A DNA stretch of 58,162 nt from UBA10205 sp964373815. GTDB lineage: Archaea > Iainarchaeota > Iainarchaeia > Iainarchaeales > Iainarchaeaceae. The position numbers and the translations under genes are program-made. Below the pieces are notes generated by a model. That model saw nothing but the letters and a program-made list of their open reading frames with translations. It had not been told where the DNA came from and did not search any database. Positions within the stretch are counted from its first letter, which is position 1, and each line of letters begins with the position of its first letter. Location of the stretch: contig CAYJWI010000005.1 of the NCBI GenBank assembly GCA_964373815.1, positions 1-58,162 of the forward strand, in the 5' to 3' direction. This document shows, piece by piece, positions 32,084 through 38,707 of this stretch.

Positions 32084-33142
32084 ATGGCTGAAAAAGCGGA
32101 AAAGAAAGCCGCGAAAAAAGAAGAGGCAGCAAACGAGCCAAAGGCCGAAAAAAAGGCCAAAAGGGCGGAGAAGGAAAAGGCCGCGGCGGAAAAAGAAGCG
32201 GATGCCCAAAACCAGGCCCACGCGCATGACGCAAAGAAAGCGCATGCTCCAAAAGAAGCCCACGCACACGGCGCCGGTGAGGCAAAGCACGGCCTTGAAA
32301 CCAAGCATTCCCACATAGCGAAGCCCGCAGAGGAGCCGGACATGCAGGCAGGCGTGGAGGAGAGAAGGGAAGCGAAGAGGCAGCCTGCGGACGAGAACGA
32401 GCTCAAGCAGACAGTGCTTGTTGAAACAGAGAAGTACCTGAACACAGGTTCGCACATAGGCACAAAGTTCAAGTCAGGGGACATGAGAAGGTATATTTAC
32501 AAGATGAGAAAAGACGGCCTGAACGTGCTCGACGTACAGGTCGTGGACGAGAGGCTCAAGTTTGCGGCAAAACTGCTCGCGAAATTCCCGGGCGATAAGA
32601 TTGCGGTCGTCTCGAGGAAAAGTTATGGCCAGACCCCCACAAAGGCATTCGCCGAGGCAGTGGGGGGAATGGCGCTTACAGGGAGGTTCGTGCCGGGGAC
32701 ATTTACAAACCCGCAGTGCACGAGATTCGTTGAGCCAAAAATTGTGGTTATCACTGACCCCGAGTACGATGTGCAGGCAATAGAGGAGGCGACGGTTGTA
32801 AGAATACCCGTTGTCGCAATGGCGTCGACCAACAACGCGCTAAAGAACATAGACCTGTGCGTGCCCATGAACAACAAGGGAAGAAAGAGCCTCGCGCTCG
32901 CATACTGGATACTTTCAAAAGAAATCCTCAAGGAGCGGGGGGATATAAAGTCCGAATCTGAATTCGCCAAAACCCCCGAAGACTTCGAGTACAAGATGAA
33001 GGAAGGGGAAGAAGAGGAACAGAGAAGGAACTTCGAGAAGCGCGAGAAAGGCAAGAGGTTCGGCGGAAAGGGAAGGTTTGGGGACCGGGACAAGGAAGGA
33101 AGGGGTGGCTCGAGGTTCGAGCGCATGGTGCGCACTTACTGA
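32084..33142 (+). CDS. rps2: 30S ribosomal protein uS2 with long N- and C-terminal extensions
   Basis: 352 residues; the family is usually about 200-230. Residues 1-105 are a Lys/Ala/Glu stretch that becomes His-rich (AHAHDAKKAHAPKEAHAHG). The core begins near residue 106 (KQTVLVETEKYLNTGSHIGTKF) and includes KFPGDKIAVVSRKSYGQ, GTFTNPQ and TDPEYDVQAIEEA. The C-terminal 50 residues are Glu/Arg/Lys/Gly-rich. Starts on the base after the rpoN stop. Confidence 0.96.
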   Translation: MAEKAEKKAAKKEEAANEPKAEKKAKRAEKEKAAAEKEADAQNQAHAHDAKKAHAPKEAHAHGAGEAKHGLETKHSHIAKPAEEPDMQAGVEERREAKRQPADENELKQTVLVETEKYLNTGSHIGTKFKSGDMRRYIYKMRKDGLNVLDVQVVDERLKFAAKLLAKFPGDKIAVVSRKSYGQTPTKAFAEAVGGMALTGRFVPGTFTNPQCTRFVEPKIVVITDPEYDVQAIEEATVVRIPVVAMASTNNALKNIDLCVPMNNKGRKSLALAYWILSKEILKERGDIKSESEFAKTPEDFEYKMKEGEEEEQRRNFEKREKGKRFGGKGRFGDRDKEGRGGSRFERMVRTY

Positions 33143-33170
33143 ATTGAGATAGGGCCTTGCTTGCCACTTT

Positions 33171-33252
33171 TTTGGCGATTTTGACAACTGGTTGAACCGC
33201 TCTTTTGCAGCTTTGGCGATTTTGACAACTGGCGGAATCGCCCCTTTGCTGC
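33171..33252 (+). repeat. two tandem copies of a 41-bp hairpin-forming repeat
   Basis: Within a 355-base gene-free spacer (33143-33497), units 33171-33211 and 33212-33252 abut exactly and share TTTGGCGATTTTGACAACTGG plus a related second half. Each unit can fold (GGCGATT with AATCGCC in the second; a slightly weaker version in the first). They follow the uS2 stop, so they could be the 3' end of the long operon transcript. The rest of the spacer shows only T-rich stretches and the promoter below. Confidence 0.6.
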
Positions 33253-33435
33253 AACTTGGCAAAGAACTGCCCAAAGTGAACCGCTATTTACTCAGGAAAA
33301 TTAACCCCAAAAAAACCCACTTTTTCTTCCGCGTAAAAGCTTTCGGAAAAGGCTTTTAGAGGCATTTTAAGGGCTTTAAAGCCGGATTTGTGATTTTTAC
33401 GGAAAAACAGCAAATACTAATCCAATAACCGTAAG

Positions 33436-33473
33436 CAGTAAATTTAAATAGTTGGCTTGAGTATAATATATAG
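33436..33473 (+). promoter_or_regulatory. promoter region of the TrmB-like regulator
   Basis: Two TATA-like sites: AATTTAAATAG (about 33440-33450) and GTATAATATATAG (about 33461-33473). The nearer site is about 25 bases from the ATG at 33498, implying a leaderless or very short-leader transcript. Confidence 0.45.
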
Positions 33474-33497
33474 ATTAGCGGTTTTGTGCGTGGTAAA

Positions 33498-34256
33498 ATG
33501 CAGGAATACGACTTAAACATATTTCTCGAAAAACTCGGGCTTACCGAGTATGAGGCCAAAACCCTCTCAGCGCTCTTCAACCTAAAGGAGGCTGAGGCTC
33601 CGGAAATTTCGCGCACGGCGCAGGTTCCAAAGACTCGTGTGTATGATGTCCTCGACAGGCTTACGAAAAAGGCGCTCATTATAGAGATACACGGCAGGCC
33701 GAAAAGATACATGGCAATAGAGCCGGAAAAAGTCTTTAACGCCCTAATCGAGGAAAAGAAGAAGGAACTCGAGTCGCTCGAAAAAGAGGCGAGCGCGCTA
33801 AAGGAGAGCGTGCTGGTCGCGCACTCGAACGGCAGGCACGAAAAAGTCATGAAGGTAAAGGACAAGGGCGATTACATGAAAATCCTCGGGCAGGAAATAG
33901 ATTCCGCAAAGCAATCCGTTGTCGGGCTCACCAACCTCGGGAAGGAGCACTCAATTCTCAAAGAGTCAGTGAAGAACGCCGCCGCGCGCAAAGTCGAGAT
34001 AAGGCTTATCAGCAAAATAAATGACGTGAGCGCAAAGCTCGCACGCGAATTCACGCAATCAGGGGTGAACATGCGCGACTTCGAGCACGGCATGAACGCA
34101 TACATTATCGATGGGAAGAAAGTCGTGCTCGCGCTAAGCGACTTCGACCAGGAAAAGCCCGAGTACCATTTCACCATATGGCCAGACAACAAGCCGATGG
34201 CAAACGCGCTCAAGATGCACTTTGACCATGTCTGGGAACAGGGAAAACAAGTCTAA
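33498..34256 (+). CDS. TrmB-family transcription regulator
   Basis: 252 residues. An N-terminal winged helix (EKLGLTEYEAKTLSALFNLKEAEAPEISRTAQVPKTRVYDVLDRLTKKALI) is the TrmB DNA-binding signature. A coiled-coil (about residues 80-105) and a PLD-like effector domain follow, with a C-terminal HFTIWPDNKPMANALKMHFDHVW. TrmB proteins often sense sugars or metabolites; the ligand here cannot be guessed. Two small genes and gltX follow. Confidence 0.85.
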   Translation: MQEYDLNIFLEKLGLTEYEAKTLSALFNLKEAEAPEISRTAQVPKTRVYDVLDRLTKKALIIEIHGRPKRYMAIEPEKVFNALIEEKKKELESLEKEASALKESVLVAHSNGRHEKVMKVKDKGDYMKILGQEIDSAKQSVVGLTNLGKEHSILKESVKNAAARKVEIRLISKINDVSAKLAREFTQSGVNMRDFEHGMNAYIIDGKKVVLALSDFDQEKPEYHFTIWPDNKPMANALKMHFDHVWEQGKQV

Positions 34257-34270
34257 ACGGAGGGGAAAAA

Positions 34271-34426
34271 ATGGATTTCAAAAAAATGCTCGGAGGCATC
34301 TTCGGCAGCACGCCAGAGGAGAAGGTGAAACACTCCAAATGGGCCTTCGGCGGTGCAAAGTCAGAAACATCGAGGCGCATGAAGGCAGGGCACAAGGGCA
34401 CCAGCGGAAAAAGGTACGATTACTGA
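34271..34426 (+). CDS. small basic protein of 51 residues, unknown function
   Basis: Short frame with a strong ribosome-binding site (GGAGGGG, seven bases before the ATG). It begins MDFKKMLGGIFGSTPEEKVK and ends in a basic, Gly-rich GHKGTSGKRYDY. It is the only open frame between the trmB-like gene and the HEAT-repeat gene. Not recognised; no Cys and no membrane helix. Confidence 0.55.
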   Translation: MDFKKMLGGIFGSTPEEKVKHSKWAFGGAKSETSRRMKAGHKGTSGKRYDY

Positions 34427-34441
34427 TTCGAAGGGAATTGG

Positions 34442-34903
34442 ATGCCATATGAAAGGCCACGCAATACAGCGTATGAAAGACGCATATTAAATGATGCGCA
34501 TCTTGCACCAATCTGGGCTGATAATCCCATTATAATAACACGCGCAATACACCAAAAAGGACAGTGGCTAAGGTGGAGGATAATAGAGGAAATAGAAAGT
34601 GGGAATAACAGAAACATGGCTGAAACAGTCCGGGCAATCCTCGAACATGACAGCATCCCTGGCCTTAGATTGAAAGCCGCACAGATACTTCGCAAGTGGA
34701 AGGATAAAGGCTCGGAAAAACTGCTTTTGGGCACATTGAAAAACCCGGATGAATCCCCCTTTGTGAGAGTTGAATGCGCCCATGCCCTGCACGAAATGGG
34801 TGAAAAGGGGGCCACAAAAATCCTTGAAGCTGAAACAAAAAAGCGCACGGATTTTGCCGAGTTTGCAGCAATCGCGCTCTCAAAAATCACCGGCAAACCC
34901 TGA
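34442..34903 (+). CDS. HEAT-repeat protein
   Basis: 153 residues forming about four helical repeats, with typical units such as GLRLKAAQILRKWKDKGSEKLLLGTLKN and SPFVRVECAHALHEMGEKGATKIL. HEAT/PBS-lyase-type repeats are protein-interaction scaffolds. No catalytic motif is present and the partner is unknown. Confidence 0.7.
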   Translation: MPYERPRNTAYERRILNDAHLAPIWADNPIIITRAIHQKGQWLRWRIIEEIESGNNRNMAETVRAILEHDSIPGLRLKAAQILRKWKDKGSEKLLLGTLKNPDESPFVRVECAHALHEMGEKGATKILEAETKKRTDFAEFAAIALSKITGKP

Positions 34904-34945
34904 AGAGAGCCTTAATATAAATTTTTCACCGATAATAATCTATTT

Positions 34946-36598
34946 ATGGACATCAAAAAGGACGCATACAGGTACGCGATAAAGAACGCCTTCGAGCACG
35001 CGGGAAAAGCCGAGCTCGGCGCGCTCATTGGAAAACTCAAGGCGCTGCACAAGGATATGCCTGTTAAGGAAATGATGCCAGCGGCGCTCGAGACAATTAA
35101 AAAAATAAATTCAATGGCTTTTTCTGAAATAGAAAACGAATTCAAATCATTCGAAGAGGGCTACGAGCTAAAGCCCAAGGCGGAGAGGGAAGGCCTTCCC
35201 CCGCTTGAGTGGGCGGAGAAAGGGGAGAGAGTAGTGACAAGGTATGCGCCGAACCCTAACGGCCCGCCGCATTTGGGGAACGCACGCGCGGCATTCCTGA
35301 GCTATGCTTACGCCGAAAAGTACAGCGGGAAATTCATCCTGCGCTTTGAGGACACGGACCCGAAAGTCAAAAAGCCCATGGAAAACCCTGAAAAGGAATT
35401 CCGATCCGACCTAGAGTGGTTCGGCATCAAAATCAACGAAGTCTATTTCGCCTCGGACAGGCTAGCGCTCTACTATGATTACATGAGAAAGCTCATCGGA
35501 ATGGGCAAGGCATATGTATGCGCCTGCGAGAGTGAAAAGTGGAAGGGGTTCATAGGCAAAAAAAAGGCGTGCAAGTGCAGGGAAAAAACAGGCAAGGCGC
35601 AGCTCGCGCTTTTCGAAAAAATGGTCTCGCACGAACTAAAGGAAGGCGAAGCCGTGCTAAGGCTCAAAACCGACCTCAAGCACCCCGACCCGAGCGTGCG
35701 CGACTGGTGGATTGCGAGGGTTGTGGACAGCCCAGAGCATCCGCGCGCAACCGGGAAGGATTTTGTCTGGCCCAGCTTCATGTTCGAGAGCGCCATTGAT
35801 GATTATGAGATGGGCGTGACGCTCATACTGCGCGGCCAGGAGCACAGCCAGAACACGACCAAGCAGGAATTCCTGTACAAATATTTTGGCTGGAAATACC
35901 CACACGCGGTGCACTTCGGAAGGCTCTCGCTCGGTGAAATGGTGCTCAGCACCTCCAAGATAAAAGCGGGAATCGAGAAGGGTGAGTACGAAGGCTGGGA
36001 CGATATCAGGCTCGGCACGCTGCGCGCGCTGAGAAGGCGCGGGTTCAGGCCCGAAGCGCTGCAAAAAATTATAATAGATTCAGGTCTCACCACGAGCGAT
36101 GCGAACATTTCAATTCCGAAGCTCTCAGCCTACAACCGCGAACTCATACAGGACGAAGCGGAGAGGACGACTTACCTTATGGACCCTGTTAAGCTTTCGG
36201 TGGTAGTGCACGAGGAAATTGAAGTGGAGAAGGATGGCAAGGGCTTTGTTCTCCCCCGCGGGATGCAGGAATTCCTCGTTTCCGCCGCGGAGATAAAAAA
36301 CCTCAAGGACAATGTCTTCAGGCTAAGGAACGCATACAACGTGAAAATCGAGAACAGGGAAGGGTTCGCTCTCGAGGGAAAGTTTGCGGGAAAAGAGCTT
36401 GGCGGAAAGCAGGTCGTTTCATGGATTGGGGAGATGATGGACCTCGAGCTGGTGCTCCCGGATGGCAGAAGGGAAGTGGGCGCGATAGAGAAAATCCCGC
36501 TGCAAAAAGGCAGGTATGTTTACCTTGAGAAGAAGGGCTTTTGCATAATCGATTCAACGGGCGGCAAGAGGCCGGTCGCGTACTTCACGCACGAGTGA
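34946..36598 (+). CDS. gltX: glutamyl-tRNA synthetase, archaeal non-discriminating type
   Basis: 550 residues. Class I motifs: HLGN within RYAPNPNGPPHLGNARAAF (the HIGH motif) and STSK in GEMVLSTSKI (the KMSKS motif). N-terminal helical domain (about 85 residues) and C-terminal beta-barrels are as in archaeal GluRS. It has CACES..ACKCRE near residue 195, a possible metal site. Archaeal GluRS normally charges both tRNA-Glu and tRNA-Gln, the latter corrected by GatDE. Confidence 0.96.
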   Translation: MDIKKDAYRYAIKNAFEHAGKAELGALIGKLKALHKDMPVKEMMPAALETIKKINSMAFSEIENEFKSFEEGYELKPKAEREGLPPLEWAEKGERVVTRYAPNPNGPPHLGNARAAFLSYAYAEKYSGKFILRFEDTDPKVKKPMENPEKEFRSDLEWFGIKINEVYFASDRLALYYDYMRKLIGMGKAYVCACESEKWKGFIGKKKACKCREKTGKAQLALFEKMVSHELKEGEAVLRLKTDLKHPDPSVRDWWIARVVDSPEHPRATGKDFVWPSFMFESAIDDYEMGVTLILRGQEHSQNTTKQEFLYKYFGWKYPHAVHFGRLSLGEMVLSTSKIKAGIEKGEYEGWDDIRLGTLRALRRRGFRPEALQKIIIDSGLTTSDANISIPKLSAYNRELIQDEAERTTYLMDPVKLSVVVHEEIEVEKDGKGFVLPRGMQEFLVSAAEIKNLKDNVFRLRNAYNVKIENREGFALEGKFAGKELGGKQVVSWIGEMMDLELVLPDGRREVGAIEKIPLQKGRYVYLEKKGFCIIDSTGGKRPVAYFTHE

Positions 36599-36842
36599 GG
36601 CATAGGCAAAAAAAACATTTCTTCGGGCCTGCAAAGCTCACGGCCAACCCACCACTCAACTTCGACATAACAGATTTTTGTGCGGCTCTTTTTTTGGGCT
36701 TTTTGGCCCCATTTTTGCCCGGCCCGCAAGGGCCTGCCTGCCAAGCTTTTTAAAGGCTTTCAGGGCAGGAATTGGTATAAAACCGCTTTTTTTGCCTGTG
36801 ACGATGATTGCCCATGAACGGGCATAAGGAGGTGAAAGTCTT
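36599..36842 (+). promoter_or_regulatory. terminator, promoter and leader ahead of L7Ae
   Basis: Runs of seven and five T's near 36688-36718 should end the gltX transcript. GGTATAAAAC (about 36773-36782) is a TATA box. The leader of roughly 40-60 nt holds a hairpin TGCCC-ATGAAC-GGGCA (36809-36825 region) directly before a full Shine-Dalgarno GGAGGTGA (36828-36835), seven bases from the ATG. Confidence 0.55.
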
Positions 36843-37208
36843 ATGGCAGAATACGTAAAGTACAGCATGCCCGAAGAGCTTCGGGCAAAGCAGGCGAACC
36901 TGCTTGAGAAGATAAAGAAAAACGGCAAGGTGCGCATAGGGAGCAACGAAGCGACAAAGGCTGCCGAGAGGGGAGTCGCAAAGCTCGTTGTGATAGCAGA
37001 GGACGTAACGCCTCCGGAAATAGTGATGCACCTCCCGATAATCTGCAAGGAGAAGGGAATACCATTCAGCTACGTAGCCACACGCAAAGGCCTTGGCCAG
37101 TACGTCGGCATAGATGTCGGAACGGCCGCCATAGCAGTCCTCGATGAGGGCGATACGAAGAAGGAATTCTCCGACTTCACGAAAAAGCTGCAGGAAATGG
37201 CGAAGTGA
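36843..37208 (+). CDS. rpl7ae: ribosomal protein L7Ae, kink-turn RNA-binding protein
   Basis: 121 residues. KVRIGSNEATKAAERGVAKLVVIAEDVTPPEIVMHLP is the L7Ae signature, with the RNA-recognition loop near KGLGQYVGIDVGTAA. L7Ae binds kink-turns in 23S rRNA, C/D and H/ACA guide RNAs and RNase P RNA. First gene of the L7Ae-eS28-eL24-Ndk group. Confidence 0.97.
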   Translation: MAEYVKYSMPEELRAKQANLLEKIKKNGKVRIGSNEATKAAERGVAKLVVIAEDVTPPEIVMHLPIICKEKGIPFSYVATRKGLGQYVGIDVGTAAIAVLDEGDTKKEFSDFTKKLQEMAK

Positions 37209-37233
37209 AAGGTGGTTGAAGATGAAGCTTGAA

Positions 37234-37304
37234 TGCGAACGCAGTGAGCAAGTCCTACCGAGCACAAGCGAGGTAGTACACCTCCCCAACAGAGGTGTCT
37301 GTTG
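37234..37304 (+). promoter_or_regulatory. pseudoknot element, copy 4 (sequesters the eS28 Shine-Dalgarno)
   Basis: TGC/GCA (37234-37236 with 37248-37250); hairpin CTACC/GGTAG (37255-37259 with 37272-37276) with symmetric GA/GA internal loop and GC-ACAA-GC cap; pseudoknot stem 1 CACCTC/GAGGTG (37279-37284 with 37292-37297), stem 2 CAACA/TGTTG (37287-37291 with 37300-37304). GAGGTG is the eS28 Shine-Dalgarno at 7-base spacing, and the eS28 ATG (37305) directly follows stem 2. Pairing would hide the ribosome-binding site. Confidence 0.7.
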
Positions 37305-37511
37305 ATGGAAAAAGGGACACCGGCTGAAGTTGTCGAAATCCTCGCAAGGACAGGGGTCTATGGCGAAATAGTGCAGGTGCTCTGCAAGATCCTCGAAGGC
37401 CCGGAAGCGGGAAGGGTGAAGAGGAGAAACATCAAGGGCAACTGCAAGAAGGGTGATGTGATAATGCTGCTCTCAACCGAGAGGGAAGCTAAGGAAATAC
37501 GCGGAAAGTGA
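37305..37511 (+). CDS. rps28e: 30S ribosomal protein eS28
   Basis: 68 residues from the ATG at 37305 (a TTG at 37302 is in frame). GTPAEVVEILARTGVYGEIVQVLCKILEGPEAGRVKRRNIKG is the eS28 signature. Its translation start is the edge of the pseudoknot element. Confidence 0.97.
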   Translation: MEKGTPAEVVEILARTGVYGEIVQVLCKILEGPEAGRVKRRNIKGNCKKGDVIMLLSTEREAKEIRGK

Positions 37512-37523
37512 AGGTGGTAAAAA

Positions 37524-37754
37524 ATGGCTATCGATTCATTTACGGGAAAGCAAATCCCGAAAGGCAGGGGCCTTATGTACGTGAAGAAGGACGGGACCAT
37601 TTACTGGTTCGCGGAGAAGAAGTCCGAAAAGAACTTCCTAAAGCTTCACAGAACACCCGGCGAGACAAAGTGGACTGACTTCTACCACAAGGAGAAGGGG
37701 ATAAGGAAGAAGACCGAGGCCCATGCACTGGCCAAAGCCAAGGAAAAAAAGTAG
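37524..37754 (+). CDS. rpl24e: 50S ribosomal protein eL24, zinc ligands lost
   Basis: 76 residues. The core GLMYVKKDGTIYWFAEKKSEKNFL matches eL24. The four Cys of the usual zinc finger (CxxC..CxxxC) are all replaced: the start reads IDSFTGKQ and the later pair WFAEKKSEKN. It is otherwise well conserved, so folding must be zinc-independent. Confidence 0.93.
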   Translation: MAIDSFTGKQIPKGRGLMYVKKDGTIYWFAEKKSEKNFLKLHRTPGETKWTDFYHKEKGIRKKTEAHALAKAKEKK

Positions 37755-37767
37755 GAGGCGGAGCAAA

Positions 37768-38232
37768 ATGGAGAGGACATTGATAATAGTAAAGCCCGAC
37801 GCAATCAACCGCGGGCTTGTGGGCGAAGTTATCCACAGGTTCGAGAGGAAAGGCATAAAGATAATAGGGATGAAAATGGAGCACCTGACAGACAAGGTTC
37901 TCGAGGAGCACTACTCGCACCTCGCGGGAAAGCCCTTTTTCCCGAGCATAAAGCAGTTCATGAAGACCGCGCCCAGCGTTCTCATGGTGCTCGAAGGAAG
38001 AAAAGTCGTTGATGTCGTGAGGAAAATGGCGGGGGTTACGGAAGGCACTGACGCGCTGCCCGGAACAATAAGGGGCGACTTCTCCCTAAGCCTTCAGAAC
38101 ACTATAATCCACGCATCCGACAGCCCCAAGGCAGCCGAGAAGGAGATAAAGAGGTTCTTCAAGGATGGCGAACTGCACGATTATAGCAAAGTCGACACCG
38201 CAATGGTGTACTCCGAGAGCGAGAAGGAATGA
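37768..38232 (+). CDS. ndk: nucleoside diphosphate kinase
   Basis: 154 residues from the ATG at 37768. MERTLIIVKPDAINRGLVGEVI and the active-site His in NTIIHASDS are present. It balances nucleoside triphosphate pools. Placement after eL24 is common in archaea. Confidence 0.97.
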   Translation: MERTLIIVKPDAINRGLVGEVIHRFERKGIKIIGMKMEHLTDKVLEEHYSHLAGKPFFPSIKQFMKTAPSVLMVLEGRKVVDVVRKMAGVTEGTDALPGTIRGDFSLSLQNTIIHASDSPKAAEKEIKRFFKDGELHDYSKVDTAMVYSESEKE

Positions 38233-38254
38233 AACTTGGGAAAGAGGTGTTTTG

Positions 38255-38686
38255 TTGAAAGTGAAGGCCAAAAAGCTGCATGCGCAGGCAAAGCTCCCGA
38301 AAATGGAGCATGAAGGCGACGCGGGCTTTGACCTCTACAGCAACGAAGACACCACCCTCAAGCCGATGGAAAGAAAGCTCATAAGCACGGGGATTAGCAT
38401 TGAAATCGAAAAAGGCTTCGAGGCACAGATAAGGCCCAAGAGCGGGCTCGCAATAGAGCACGGCATCACACTGCTAAACACCCCCGGCACAATCGATGCG
38501 GGCTATAGGGGGGAAATAAAAGTCATCGTGATAAACCTCGGGCAGAAGGAGTACCGCATAGAGAAGGGCAAGAAAATCTGCCAGGCGGTTTTCGCAAAAG
38601 TCGAATCAGTGCAGATTTTGGAAGCGCGAGAACTTGGCGAAAGCGCGCGGGGCAAGGGCGGCTTTGGCTCAACCGGGCTGCACTGA
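38255..38686 (+). CDS. dut: trimeric dUTP diphosphatase
   Basis: 143 residues from a TTG at 38255; GAGGTG at 38244-38249 is 5 bases upstream, while a GTG at 38261 would be 11 away. All five motifs of the trimeric enzyme are visible: DAGFDLYS, RPKSGLA, GTIDAGYRGE, KICQAVFA and RGKGGFGSTG. It removes dUTP and supplies dUMP. Its insertion between ndk and aIF5B is not the standard archaeal order. Confidence 0.94.
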   Translation: MKVKAKKLHAQAKLPKMEHEGDAGFDLYSNEDTTLKPMERKLISTGISIEIEKGFEAQIRPKSGLAIEHGITLLNTPGTIDAGYRGEIKVIVINLGQKEYRIEKGKKICQAVFAKVESVQILEARELGESARGKGGFGSTGLH

Positions 38687-38707
38687 GGCGAAAGGTGTTT
38701 TATTTTT

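Noticed and set aside
30980..32455. Long minus-strand frame opposite uL13-uS2
   Set aside because: Spans several conserved genes on the other strand and shows no protein motifs.
33143..33497. CRISPR array at the 41-bp tandem repeats
   Set aside because: Only two abutting units, no spacers and no cas genes.
36790..36842. Kink-turn or C/D-box RNA in the L7Ae leader
   Set aside because: GATGAT resembles part of box C, but no box D partner or tandem G.A pairing next to the stem could be found.
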